Of a stretch of 64,000 nt of DNA, positions 38,001-47,289 are shown piece after piece. Location of the stretch: assembly GCF_029867415.1 (NCBI RefSeq), contig NC_081184.1:112551476-112615475 (forward strand). The letters run 5' to 3'. A program made the translations under genes and the position numbers. Position 1 is the stretch's first letter. Each line of letters starts with the position of its first letter. Source of the stretch: Vicia villosa (Eukaryota > Streptophyta > Magnoliopsida > Fabales > Fabaceae). A model generated the notes under the pieces. It made no database searches and was not told the origin of the DNA. It saw only the letters and a list, made by a program, of their open reading frames with translations.

Positions 38001-40564
38001 GTACGAAAAGCCGTTTTATGTGTATCTTGAGATGCCATTCGGATCTGGTGATAACCTGAGCGTAGATCTAATTTGGTAAAACACTTAGCAGAACCCAGTT
38101 CGTCTAGCAATTCATCTATTGTGGGAATGGGGAATCGGTCTTTAACTGTTACCGCATTAAGAGCTCGGTAGTCAACACAAAATCGCCAAGTTCCATCTTT
38201 TTTTTTTACTAATAAAACTGGGGATGAGAAAGGGCTGTGACTGGGAGTGATCAAACCTTCTTTAAGCATGTCATTAATGATGGTAGTCATAGCAGTCTTT
38301 TGGGAGTGAGGGTATCTATAGGGCTTAACGTTGACTGGGGGGGTGTTGGGAAGTAAGTTTATGTGGTGATCATGTGGTCTAGGTGGGGGAAAACTTGTAT
38401 GATTTTGAAAGATTTTGGAAAATTTGTGAAGTAGTTTGGTAATTTGAGGTGCAGTATTTGTGGGAAGTTTTTCTAGAAGGGAAGGTTGTTTGTTTGAAAG
38501 AGAGGGTGGGCTGGGTTGAAAAATCATGAGATGTAGTGACGCAATCGAGTCTTGGTTGACAAGTTGTTTAAATTGGTGAAAGGTGGTGTGTTTGGGAAGT
38601 GTGGCAGAATCTCCTTGTAAGGTCATTGGTGAGTTATTGTGGTTGAAGGTTATTGATGGAATAGAGAAATCTGCTTGAATGGTTCCAAGTGTCCTTAACC
38701 AAGCCATACCTAGGACTACATCAGCTCCCTCAATAGGTAGGAGGTAGAAAGGCAATTGAAACTGTTGTTCCTTTAAAATCAATTTGACATTGTTGCAAAT
38801 ACCTTCACATTGAAGGTGAGAGCCATTTCCCACCATAACTGAAAATTGGGGAATTGGAGTAGTTTTTAGATTAAGGTGCTGGGCGATGCGAGGTTGTAGT
38901 ATATTGTGGGTGCTGCCTGTGTCCACTAAGATCATAACCGGTAATCCACCAATAGTTCCTCGAAATTTGAGAGTTTGAGGAGAGAATTGACCTGTTAGTG
39001 CTTGAGTAGATAATTGAAAATAAGTATCTTCTGGCTCTGTCTCTTTAAGGACTTCTTGTTGTTCATTCAACAATTGATGATGTTCTATGGCCTCATCATC
39101 ACATAGTAGAATTAAGAATCTGCCTGTTGTACACTTATGTCCTGGAATGAACTTTTCATCACAATTAAAACACAAACCTTGGGCTCGTCGTTCCTGAATT
39201 TGGGCCTGGGATAATTTTTTAATGGGCAAGGGGGACTGTTGGAAAGGGGTGGAGCTGTTGGGCCGAAAAGTTGATTGGGCTGGGGAATGGTAAAGGCCTT
39301 TTTGTTGTGGGGTAGTAGAGGTAAGCTGGTTGGGTTTGGGATAAGGGTTAACATAGGTTTTTGGAAATTTGGGTTTAGATTCCTTGAGCTTTGCTTCAAT
39401 CAACTTAGCTAACCCAATAGCTTGTGAAATATTTGTGGGGCGTTGAATTGCCATTTCATTTCTAATATCAGCATTAAGACCAGAAATAAAGCAATTTAAT
39501 ATAGCATCTTGTGGTAGACCCACCACTTGATTGCCCAATTGTTCGAATTTTGTTTGATACTCAACAACGGATCCTTCTTGTTTTAATTTGAACAGTTCTG
39601 CCTGATGATTATCATAAGTTGATGGGCCGAAACGCAACTCTAAAGCTCTTGTAAAAGAAACCCAATCAGATAATAAATGACTATTATGCATCCATTTAAA
39701 CCAACTAAGGGCATCACCCTTCATGTAAAAGGAAATTAAGGATAAGCGGTTTTCAGGTGGCATATTATAAAAATTAAAAAATTGCTCCGCTTGAAATAAC
39801 CAATCAAGAGGGCTAGATCCATCAAACATAGGTAGTTCGAGTTTTGGGGTGCGTGCTGTTGGTAAGGGTGGTATATGGGAGAGATTTGGATATGAGTGTT
39901 GGGAAGGAAATTGTGAAAAAGGGGGTTGTTGGGAATAGGGAATATTGAAAGGTTGAGAGGATGATAATATTGTGGGAATAGGAGGGTAGGGTATGAATGT
40001 TGTAGGGATGTGAGGATTATGGTATTTTGTGGGTGTAGGCTGGGCATGTGTGTTTGAGAAAGTAGCAGAATTTCTCAAAGGGGTGTTTGTAGGTGACAGA
40101 TTGTGAAAATTGGGTGTAGGAACCCTAGAAGGAGATATTGGGTTGTGTAGCATACCTGAAGCTGCTGCTGTCCCATGAACAGTAGCGGTGCTGGGTGGCG
40201 GTACTGTACCGTGAACAGTAGCGGAGGCAGCATTGTTTCCAGATCCGTGAATAGTGGCAGATTTGCTGTTGCTGCCAGATCCGTGAACAGTAACGGAACT
40301 AGGAGTAAGGACTTGCTGCTGTTCCTTTTGAGTAGCTAGTTTGTTGATGGCAGACATGAGGGAGTCAAATCTAGAGTCTTCCACACTTTTGTCATTATCA
40401 AACCTTGTTTGGAGGTTGGATAATTCTGTAGATATTTGGTGGAATCTTACATCCATTTGCTCTTGTGTCTCTTGCATAGCATTGTTTAGGTTTAAGGTAG
40501 TGATTTGAAGGGCTTCTTCTAAAATTTCTTTAGAAGATGGGTTGGGAGGTTTAGGGGGAGCCAT
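34970..40564 (-). CDS. Ty3/gypsy gag-pol polyprotein (intact)
   Basis: Single 1864-residue frame. Domain order: coiled-coil-like N-terminus with repeated TVHGSG/TVHGT motifs (90-135), gag (about 240-395), zinc knuckle CFNCDEKFIPGHKC (465-478), aspartic protease ILVDTGST (DTG 548-550), and reverse transcriptase (about 765-955, FFDD with D897 and D898). RNase H carries TDASG (D1042). Integrase shows H1231, H1238, C1268, C1271 and the D1301, D1361, E1397 triad. GYHQIRM, RFCVDYRALN and HPVFHVSLLRPYYG are typical of plant chromoviruses. The segment after it may be a much altered chromodomain. The last ~250 residues (Pro- and Lys-rich) are unusual for the family, and the stop lies in the 3' LTR. 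No inactivating change was seen. Confidence 0.95.
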   Translation of the reverse strand: MAPPKPPNPSSKEILEEALQITTLNLNNAMQETQEQMDVRFHQISTELSNLQTRFDNDKSVEDSRFDSLMSAINKLATQKEQQQVLTPSSVTVHGSGSNSKSATIHGSGNNAASATVHGTVPPPSTATVHGTAAASGMLHNPISPSRVPTPNFHNLSPTNTPLRNSATFSNTHAQPTPTKYHNPHIPTTFIPYPPIPTILSSSQPFNIPYSQQPPFSQFPSQHSYPNLSHIPPLPTARTPKLELPMFDGSSPLDWLFQAEQFFNFYNMPPENRLSLISFYMKGDALSWFKWMHNSHLLSDWVSFTRALELRFGPSTYDNHQAELFKLKQEGSVVEYQTKFEQLGNQVVGLPQDAILNCFISGLNADIRNEMAIQRPTNISQAIGLAKLIEAKLKESKPKFPKTYVNPYPKPNQLTSTTPQQKGLYHSPAQSTFRPNSSTPFQQSPLPIKKLSQAQIQERRAQGLCFNCDEKFIPGHKCTTGRFLILLCDDEAIEHHQLLNEQQEVLKETEPEDTYFQLSTQALTGQFSPQTLKFRGTIGGLPVMILVDTGSTHNILQPRIAQHLNLKTTPIPQFSVMVGNGSHLQCEGICNNVKLILKEQQFQLPFYLLPIEGADVVLGMAWLRTLGTIQADFSIPSITFNHNNSPMTLQGDSATLPKHTTFHQFKQLVNQDSIASLHLMIFQPSPPSLSNKQPSLLEKLPTNTAPQITKLLHKFSKIFQNHTSFPPPRPHDHHINLLPNTPPVNVKPYRYPHSQKTAMTTIINDMLKEGLITPSHSPFSSPVLLVKKKDGTWRFCVDYRALNAVTVKDRFPIPTIDELLDELGSAKCFTKLDLRSGYHQIRMASQDTHKTAFRTFDGHYEFLVMPFGLTNAPSTFQSAMNDLLRPYLRKFVLVFFDDILIYSSNFTDHLAHLQIIFELLMSNFYVVKLSKCVFAVSKVHYLGHVISQGTVAPDAEKIKAILDWPQPRSLTTLRGFLGLTGFYRRFVKQYAALAAPLTDLLRSTKFVWSTSAAAAFTELQKRMTDMPVLSLPDFTKKFVVETDASGVAVGAVLSQDGHPIAFFSKKLCPRMQAASVYVREMFAVTEAIKKWRQYLIGQEFNIYTDQKSLRNLLLQKIQTPEQQKWAAKLQGFNFQIFYKPGKSNVVADALSRKYTAEEPMLLALSSPIPDILSSLREYYATNESGKSLVRSLIQNETQTDYTISNGLLFYKAKIFIPDFQQIRPKLLAEFHATPTAGHSGLKATLSRISASFCWPGLYKETKEMIQKCSECQHNKYLTHKKHGLLQPLPVPKQVWEDISMDFITHLPNSFGHTTIWVICDRLTKSAHFIAMPSHFTAQDLAKRFIVEVARLHGQPKSIVSDRDPLFLSTFWKAFFKEQGTMLRYSTAYHPETDGQTEVINRSIGTYLRCFVSSQPKKWYKFLHLAEYWYNTSHHSAIQMTPFRALYGRDPPSLVDYVEGSVSEPVLAELLQQRQAIFQTLNQNLFKSRIQMEKQANTKRRELTFQIGDLVLLKLQPYRQQTVQTRSSQKLASRFFGPFTIIKRIGQVAYMLDLPSTSRVHPVFHVSLLRPYYGREPVTDFRDIPPSHLLPVHSDLQDKAVELEADKITEIHETSSNSVKKILPAMVGRNQMQREDRKNMDGFQKVFIQKKKVLNNVQEKRERTSFEEEEEKGLNDYGKQNEVLSVSTSKYKSEHPRDMLSTPDLNGSLQPVSEPFDEDPKASTLSQTQLYPTTLPIPNAHAVPSFTSPTHKQLCSTHTAAALPGADTCPTRVSKTTAPKQLFPSSAAAVFPQDKCAVSFSPNPNVGKSAPGPTLLSSHQGPNKFNSPHMNLEDKVPIGAMSIDKKLDRPKREKKISVLLKDYYY

Positions 40565-40598
40565 GGGAGGGATGAGAGGAAGGAGATGAAAGCACCAA

Positions 40599-40870
40599 TG
40601 TTAGATATAGCTAGGTTAAATTTAGATCTAAATGGCATAAAAAGAAATTGACATTAAACAAGCTTCATACTTTCTTCATAGCTTCAATATTCAGCAAACT
40701 ACAATATAAATAGCTAGGGTTTATCCTCTAAATGGGCTGAACATAAAAAGGCCCACAACAAAGAAAAGGAACCAACAAAAAAACTACTAATAGCACCTAC
40801 TTAATAATAATAATCTTTGAGTAAAACAGAAATTTTCTTTTCTCTCTTGGGCCTATCCAACTTCTTATCA
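40599..40870 (-). repeat. 5' LTR of the gypsy element
   Basis: 272 bp, reads the same as 34768-35039. Followed on the right by the duplicated CCTTC at 40871-40875. Confidence 0.93.
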
Positions 40871-41466
40871 CCTTCTATGGCATTGTTGCGAAGATCGAGT
40901 TGCATTAAATTAACGAGGTTTACAAGTGTAGCTGGAATTCTTTTTGAGATATGATTGTCTGCGAGGTTGAGCATCATAAGCTGAGTAAGATGTCCTATAT
41001 TATATGGAATCTTTCCGGAAATCATATTTCCGGAGAGATCTATAATTTGGAGAAAATTTAGTCTCGTGATACATTCAGGAATATTTCCCGAAATACCCTT
41101 CCAGTCGGAGATAGTAATGCTAGAAATCCGTGTGAGGTTGCAAATTGACGGAGAGATGTGTCCAGTCATGTATCCACTTGTTGTGGTTTTGGTGTGTTTG
41201 TAGCGGCGATGATTGTCTCCCACGGTGAGGCCAGGGAGTATGATCTCTGCGACACGACGTGTGGTCGGGTCGCAGCTGATGCCATACCAATTGTAGCAAC
41301 AGTTGGTACCTCTCCAGGAATGGAAGATTCCGAAGTAAGGCTCGTTAAGAGCTGCTTTGAAGGACATGAGTGCTGCCCATTCAGAAGGAGGACATGATGA
41401 GACACTGAGAATTTGTAAGGTCACTAGTAATAATGACATTGCTAAAATTGTTCTAGCACCACACAT
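40871..41466 (-). pseudogene. DRT100-like LRR gene, 5' part (interrupted by retrotransposon)
   Basis: The minus frame starts at ATG 41466. It has a hydrophobic signal peptide (ILAMSLLLVTLQILSVSS) and an LRR N-terminal cap with SEWAALMSFKAAL and the Cys-Cys/Trp motif NCCYNWYGISCD. LRRs follow (ISGNIPECITRLNFLQIIDLS and later), ending at ...LRNNAIEG where the gypsy LTR begins. This matches DRT100-type secreted LRR proteins. The open frame continues 22 codons into the LTR to a stop at 40801, giving a potential 221-residue truncated chimera. The normal gene would continue at 34767. Confidence 0.9.
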
Positions 41467-41540
41467 TTTTCTTTGGTTTATGAATTATTTGACTTGCTAT
41501 GTAGATTGGAGTGAGTAATTATACAAGTGTTACTTAGTGT

Positions 41541-41548
41541 TTATATAA
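41541..41548 (-). promoter_or_regulatory. TATA box of the LRR gene
   Basis: Minus-strand CTTATATAA lies about 75-80 bases upstream of the ATG at 41466, so the promoter appears unaffected by the downstream insertion. Confidence 0.5.
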
Positions 41549-42716
41549 GGGGATATCTACATGCTTGTGATATAAGGATTAATGTAACAGTGCATGGTTC
41601 TGTTAACAAGAAAGGAATTTTGTAAATGGCAATCTTTTATTTTTGTTTTTATAAAGTGATGATTCTACAATGGTAGAAAGCAATTAGGTAAAATAGTGTG
41701 AATCATCTGCATGTGGTGTTTTTTAACTACCTTAAAAAAAATGAATGATTTATCGTCTGAGTGCGATATTGTTTTGTTTGTCGTCTTTGTGTGACGTTTG
41801 ATTTTCCATTTTCTTTCAATGTTTGTTTTGGTTTAAATTGATCGATCAACTTCAATTCATATTTTAAATCAGATTCAATCAATGACTTGAGCGTCAATAT
41901 TGTAGATCGTGGATATCGTGAATGTCCTCTACAAACCTTAGTAAAAGGGGGTGGATTCGATGAGGAGCAAGGCAATTAAAAATAATTTAAGTGTGTTGCT
42001 TTTTACCCAAAAAAAGAGTGAGGATTGCACTTTGAAGTTTGAAGCTATGTGTGTAGTATCTGATTGAGTGCTGTTGTAGGAAGTTAAAGCAGTTATATTT
42101 TTTAAAGTGACAGTAGAACAACTTCTTCTGGTTAGTTATCACATCGGAGTTAAAGTGGCAAAGCTCAAAGTTTATAGTGTAGGTGCTTGCTTCATTCTCA
42201 CCTCGATCTGAAAAAGTAAACTAAACATTCTTTAACACTTCAACTCCTTCTATTTTAGAATTGTGTAGAAAAACGTCTTAAGAAATTTCGAAAATGCTCT
42301 TTAAAATTTGAAAAAAAATATTTTCAAACGTTTCATTTTTCACACTAAAATACGTTTTAAGTGTGACTCATCCTATTTTCCTCTTCAAAATTTTGTCCTG
42401 AGATATACTTCCGCATTCATCATATACCCATTTACAACTAATTCATGCTTAAATTAATCATACAATCGTTATGTAAAAAAAAAAATCCAAAAATATACTC
42501 CAAAAATATACTTGTGTATTGTGTGATTATTTCAATGGTGACTGTCTTTTGTCCTTTAGTCATGCATGTTATGTTTATATGCGAACACGCTCCATTTGTT
42601 AAGGAACTAAAAAGAGATGGTAAAGCTTACTAAATTTTATACGAAGGTAGCCAAACAAATTACTTCATAGAAATTTTGTTAGTATGTTAAGTTTATTAAA
42701 TGCTGTTATAGAAGTA
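41549..42716. other. Intergenic AT-rich DNA
   Basis: Upstream region of the LRR gene. No coding region, RNA gene or recognisable element was found. Confidence 0.4.
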
Positions 42717-42991
42717 TTTCTTCCGTCTCACAATAGGTGTCTTCTTTGAAATTTTCACACTTTTTAAGAAAATGATTAATTATGTTAATTCCAATAATAA
42801 AATGAGTCTCATTTACTAAAATAACCTTATTAATAATAGATAGTGGAGTACTTAAATGAATTAAAATACAATAAATAAGGGTAAGTTAGTGGGAAAAAAA
42901 TAATAAATATCACATTGGTATTCTAAATGGACAAATAATTTGAGACAAATAAAAAAATGAAAGAGGACACCTATTGTGAGACGGAGGGAGT
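42717..42991. mobile_element. Stowaway-type MITE, 275 bp
   Basis: The ends are inverted repeats: TTTCTTCCGTCTCACAATAG on the left and, reversed, CTCCCTCCGTCTCACAATAG on the right. The CTCCCTCCGTC terminus is the signature of Stowaway (Tc1/mariner) MITEs. Flanked by the dinucleotide TA on both sides (42715-42716, 42992-42993). Interior is AT-rich without coding capacity. Confidence 0.9.
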
Positions 42992-43164
42992 ATTCTTTCG
43001 AATTTTAAAAATATATTTTCTGATTATGTTTTAACAAAATGAATGTGAGACTCACTTCACTTACGCATGAATTTAGTATATTTGGTGTGCGTCCAAAAAT
43101 ATATTTTTAGAATCTAGGAACAATTTTGGTTTTTTTACTAGACTGAAGAAGCAATACTCAATTT

Positions 43165-43257
43165 GAACAAAACAGGAGGTTGTTGCTCTATCAACCACTG
43201 AAGCGGAGTATATTGCCTTAACTGAAGCTGTGAAAGAAGCATTGTGGCTCGAATGGA
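43165..43257 (+). pseudogene. Inverted copia RNase H fragment
   Basis: Plus-strand reading gives KQEVVALSTTEAEYIALTEA then VKEALWLEWT, the conserved copia RNase H segment. It abuts, head-on, the reverse transcriptase reading on the minus strand. It must have been inverted relative to the rest of the element. Confidence 0.85.
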
Positions 43258-44754
43258 CCTATGCTTCACAACAGGAGAAAACACATCATTGAAGTCGACA
43301 CCTTCTTTCTGAGTGAAACCCCTTGCAACTAACCTTGCCTTGTATCTTTTCGACGTCACTCCTTCAATTCCTTCCTTAACTTTGAAAATCCATTTACAGC
43401 TGACTAACCTTGCCCCAGCAGGTTTCTTGATCAGTTCCCAAGTATGATTATCATGAAGAGATTTCATCTCATCATCCATGGCCTTCATCCATTCAGTCTT
43501 ATTTTGACTCCTCATAACTTCCTTATAGTCTCTAGGTTCTTCGTCTAGAACCTCACTTGCAGAGATTAAGACATAAGCTATAAGATCTGCATACCCAAGC
43601 CTCTGAGGTGCCTTGATGACTCTTCTCGACCTATCTCTCGATAATAGGTAGTCATCGTCAGTTTCCTCAACTTCCTCAGCATCTTCTGCTTCTTCTTCGA
43701 CTTCATCAGGGATGTGCAATTCAGCATCAACATGCTCCACCTCAACAGGAATCTCTACCTGTTCCAGCTCTTTGTTAGATGTTTCTGTATTTCGACCAAC
43801 ATCAACAGTTTTCTTAAAAGCCATTTCAGCTTCATTGAAAACTACATCTCGACTGGTGATACACCTCATGTGACCTGGCTCTAGGCACCATAGCCTATAA
43901 GCTTTAACTCCTTCAGGGTATCCCATGAACATGCATTTCAGAGCTCTAGGTTCGACCTTGTCTTGCCTAATGTGAGCATAGGCTACGCAGCCAAATACTC
44001 TCAGTTTGTCGAGATCTGGTGGATGTCCCGACCAAACTTCTTCAGGTGTCTTCATATCTAACGCTGTCGAAGGACATCTGTTTATCAGATATGTTGCTGT
44101 CGAAACAGCCTCAGCCCAGAACACCTTCTTTAGTCCAGCACTAGTCAACATGCATCTGACTCTCTCCAAAATAGTTCGATTAAACCTTTCAGCCAAACCA
44201 TTTTGCTGTGGAGTACTTGCAGTAGTTCTGTGCCTTGCAATACCAGAGGCAGCACAAAAACTGTCGAATGCCTCATTGCAAAATTCAAGGCCATTGTCGG
44301 TTCTCAACCTCTTGACCTTTCTGCCAGTCTGATTTTCAACCAGAGTCTTCCAACTTTTGAAATTTTCAAAAGTTTCATCCTTAGTCTTCTGGATGAATAC
44401 CCATAATTTTCTGGAATAATCATCTACTATGGATAGAAAATACCTTGCTCCTGAATGTGATGGACACCTTGCAGGCCCCCAAAGATCAGCATGGATGTAA
44501 TCAAGGGATCCATTTGTTCTTTGTTTGCCTTTGTTGAAATTCACTTTGCAAGATTTTCCAAGTACACAGGGTTCACAAAACTTCAGCTTTTCGACTTTGT
44601 CTCCACCAAGCAGATTTTGTTTCCCTAATTCGACCAGACCCCTTTCACTGACATGGCCCAATCTCATGTGCCAGATTTCTGTCTTCGACAAAGGTTTCGT
44701 GGATGCAACGTTTTTCGAACCACTTACAACTTCAACCTCAAGGGTATACAAGCC
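43258..44754 (-). pseudogene. Ty1/copia integrase and partial reverse transcriptase
   Basis: The minus frame carries GAG-pre-integrase (IWHMRLGHVSERG), the HHCC region, and the integrase core: DLWGPARCPSHSGARYFLSIVDDYSRK, RTDNGLEF, STPQQNGLAERFNRT. The hinge with GCVAYAH and GYPEGVKAYRLW comes next, followed by an acidic linker. The RT start reads HDNHTWELIKKPAG...KWIFKVKEG...KARLVARGFTQKEGVDFNDVFSPVVKH. It stops making sense after IRA at about 43250, where the inverted RNase H piece joins. The RT catalytic YVDD is absent, so it cannot be functional. Confidence 0.92.
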
Positions 44755-45939
44755 TTATTTCTTCACGCCTCTCAAGACTTCCTTCGAACCCTTCATGACT
44801 CTTAGGATACTTTTCTCTCCTTGGAAAACATATCCTTTCTTGTCGAATTCACCAAGAGAAAGCAGATTTCTCTTCAAATCAGGAACATACCTGACTTCAG
44901 TCAACAACCTTATTGACTCATCATGGAGCTTGAATCTCACAGATCCAACACCTGCAATCTTGCAAGCCTTGTTGATTCCCAGCAATACTGATCCACCATC
45001 TTGATCACATAATTCCTCGAACAAGTCTTTGTTTGGAGTCATGTGCCAAGTGCAACCTGAATCCATAATCCACTCCTTCTTAGAGTCACTGCTTGAAACC
45101 ACAAGAACATCAAATGATTCGAAATCATCTTGAACAATGGCAGCGTTGCCATTATCCTTACCTCCATGATATTTCAGGCGTTCAGGGCACAACTTTCTTG
45201 TGTGACCCTCCTTCTTACAATGGTAGCATCGAATGCCAGATGCTTCGCCACTGTAAGACTTCGACTGGCTTTTGCCTTTCTTCTTGTCGACCTTACCATC
45301 CTTTCGTAAGAGTTTTCCTTTAACGGCCAAACCTTCGCCAACAGTAGAAGGTTTATGCTCCTTTCGTTCATTCAAGTCCTTAGAGTACAAGGCTGATTGA
45401 ACTTCTTCAAACATCAGGGACTCCCTTCCATACAAGAGAGTTTCTTTGAAGTGAGCATGTGATCGAGGCAAAGAACACAATAGTAACAGCGCTTGATCTT
45501 CATCATCGATCTTCACATCAATATTTTCAAGATCAAGAATCAGCTTGTTGAACATATCCAACTGCTCAGCCAATACTTTGTCTTCAATCATCTTGAATGA
45601 ATACAAAGCTTGCTTCAGGTAGAGTCGATTTACCAGCGATTTGGTCATATACAAACTTTCAAGTTTCACCCATAACCCTGATGCCGTCGTCTCCTTTGAT
45701 ACCTGTCGGAGAACCTTATCACCAAGGCTCAACAAAATTGCGCTGTGTGCTTTCTCGATCATATTCGTCTTCTCCGCTGCCGTCAATTCTGCATTCATGG
45801 CTGTCTCTCCCTTCAACAGTTCCAAACAACTCTGCTGAACCAGTAGGGCTTTCATCTTCAAGCGCCACAGACCGAAATCATTCACTCCGGTGAACTTTTC
45901 AATCTCATACTTTGTTGAAGACATCTTCTCCATGCTCAC
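44755..45939 (-). pseudogene. Ty1/copia gag-protease frame (Tork/Tnt1-like)
   Basis: 394 residues. UBN2-type gag (FTGVNDFGLWRLKMKALL, YSFKMIEDKVLAEQLDMFNKLI, LLYGRESLMFEEVQSAL), then zinc knuckle CYHCKKEGHTRKLC and the protease with WIMDSGCTWHM. It ends in a TAA at 44755-44757; the integrase continues in the same frame directly after that stop. So gag-protease and integrase are separated by one in-frame stop. The ATG lies after an AATTGGTGCGG motif at about 45951-45941, possibly the primer-binding region. Confidence 0.88.
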
Positions 45940-45959
45940 CGCACCAATTTGTTGTGAAA

Positions 45960-46390
45960 AACGATACCAATAACAAAGTATAATAGGGAATTAGGGGAGA
46001 TAATAAGAACACAAGAATTGGTTATAACTGCTATTCTTTTACTTTCTCTTAAAACAAGATTACAAGTTTACAAGAATAACAAATAACCTCTCTCACCCTA
46101 AATTAGGATTTGCAGCTTAGCAATGATGAGAGACTAGTATGCTATTTATAATAAAACCTAACATACTAACTAATGGGTTTTTTCAGCAAGGCCCATTACA
46201 CAAGCCAACCTAATAAACAAGCTAACTTAACAAATTAGGGTTTAAACACTAAAACCTAATTTAACATGCTAACAACCCTAGCATCTTCGACACAAGCATG
46301 TGAACAACCTTCGACTTCATGCTTAATCCTGTCGAACCAAGAAACTACTCTTCGACTATAATAGAGTTCGATCCAATATCTCACAAGGGG
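45960..46390 (-). mobile_element. Probable 5' LTR of the copia element
   Basis: The non-coding stretch directly upstream (in element orientation) of gag has an LTR-like composition, and CAACAAATTGGTGCGG near 45955 could be the LTR/primer-binding boundary. No matching 3' LTR remains to fix the limits, so coordinates are approximate. Confidence 0.4.
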
Positions 46391-46393
46391 CAC

Positions 46394-46394
<1 letters not shown>

Positions 46395-46478
<84 letters not shown>
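46395..46478. repeat. (TA)n microsatellite
   Basis: Pure TA array of about 84 bases, preceded by AGGGGCACCCATA. The same preceding words occur before the array at 61348. Confidence 0.95.
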
Positions 46479-46481
<3 letters not shown>

Positions 46482-47289
46482 AACATATCCTATGAGAATA
46501 CATTTCTTATGTGAGAATAAAAGGAATAAATCTTAGCCATTAGATTTAATTAAATGGTTAGGATTAAAACCCCACTTTAAATGAGTCATGTGCCAACTAA
46601 ATAGTATTAAATTCTCTGGTTTCTCTCATGTCCCACCACTCATGTACATGGTTTCTCTTGTTTTAATTCTCATAATCATTTCACGTTTACATAATTATAA
46701 CTCACATATACACATGCTTGTCAAAAAAAAAAACTCACATATAGACACAGCCAACCCTTTAATTTGATTTCAAAAACTAATAATCAAAACTCACATATAC
46801 ATAGAACACCTGAAGCAAAATATAATAAATTTATTTTATAACTATTGTATATCATATTTTCCATTCAACACGTTTCTTGTGATAATTACGGTCTTTATCG
46901 TATTGGATTATATATATTGTTGGCGATAAATCACTGTCTTTATCATATCACATTTTATTTTCTTCTACTAAAGTACTGAGAGATATAATTCAGATTCAAA
47001 GTTGTATGGCATGTTTGTGTATATTACATGCTCATTGCTCAAATTAAAATATACTACATACTTTTTCATGATTGTATACTACATGCTCAAATTACAGCAC
47101 ACTTAAACTACATATAGAATATTAGCAATATAACCTGTAACAGAACCTGTTATATAACACATAAGAATGCTATCAATTTGCAAACTTTCTAAAACATGTG
47201 ATTATACAAATATAAGCAATAATAAAACTCTTAAAATCCAAACACATTCAAAGTTATAATCCAAACACATCCAAAGTTACAACCCAAAA
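46479..47289. other. AT-rich spacer with a dispersed-repeat end
   Basis: Starts with GGGAACATATCCTATGAGAA and continues AATACATTTCTTATGTGAG...CTTAGCCATTAGATTTAA. A related sequence in the opposite orientation occurs near 61095-61130, also next to a (TA)n array, so this is the end of a repeat family of unknown class. No gene. Confidence 0.4.

Larger units (their letters stand above)
34768..40870 (-). mobile_element. Complete young Ty3/gypsy chromovirus-like LTR retrotransposon, 6103 bp
   Basis: Two 272-bp LTRs (34768-35039 and 40599-40870) begin TGTTAG and end TTATCA. They read as identical along their length. The element is flanked by the 5-bp duplication CCTTC. It is oriented on the minus strand with a single intact 1864-codon gag-pol frame. 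In element orientation a TTGGTGCTTTCATC motif follows the 5' LTR at 40600-40585, a plausible primer-binding site. It sits inside an LRR gene in the same orientation. Identical LTRs and an intact frame indicate a very recent insertion by a potentially competent copy. Confidence 0.95.

Noticed and set aside
46256..46486. Open frame with Tyr-Ile repeats
   Set aside because: Translation of a (TA)n microsatellite; the same applies to frames at 52880-53221 and 61126-61428.
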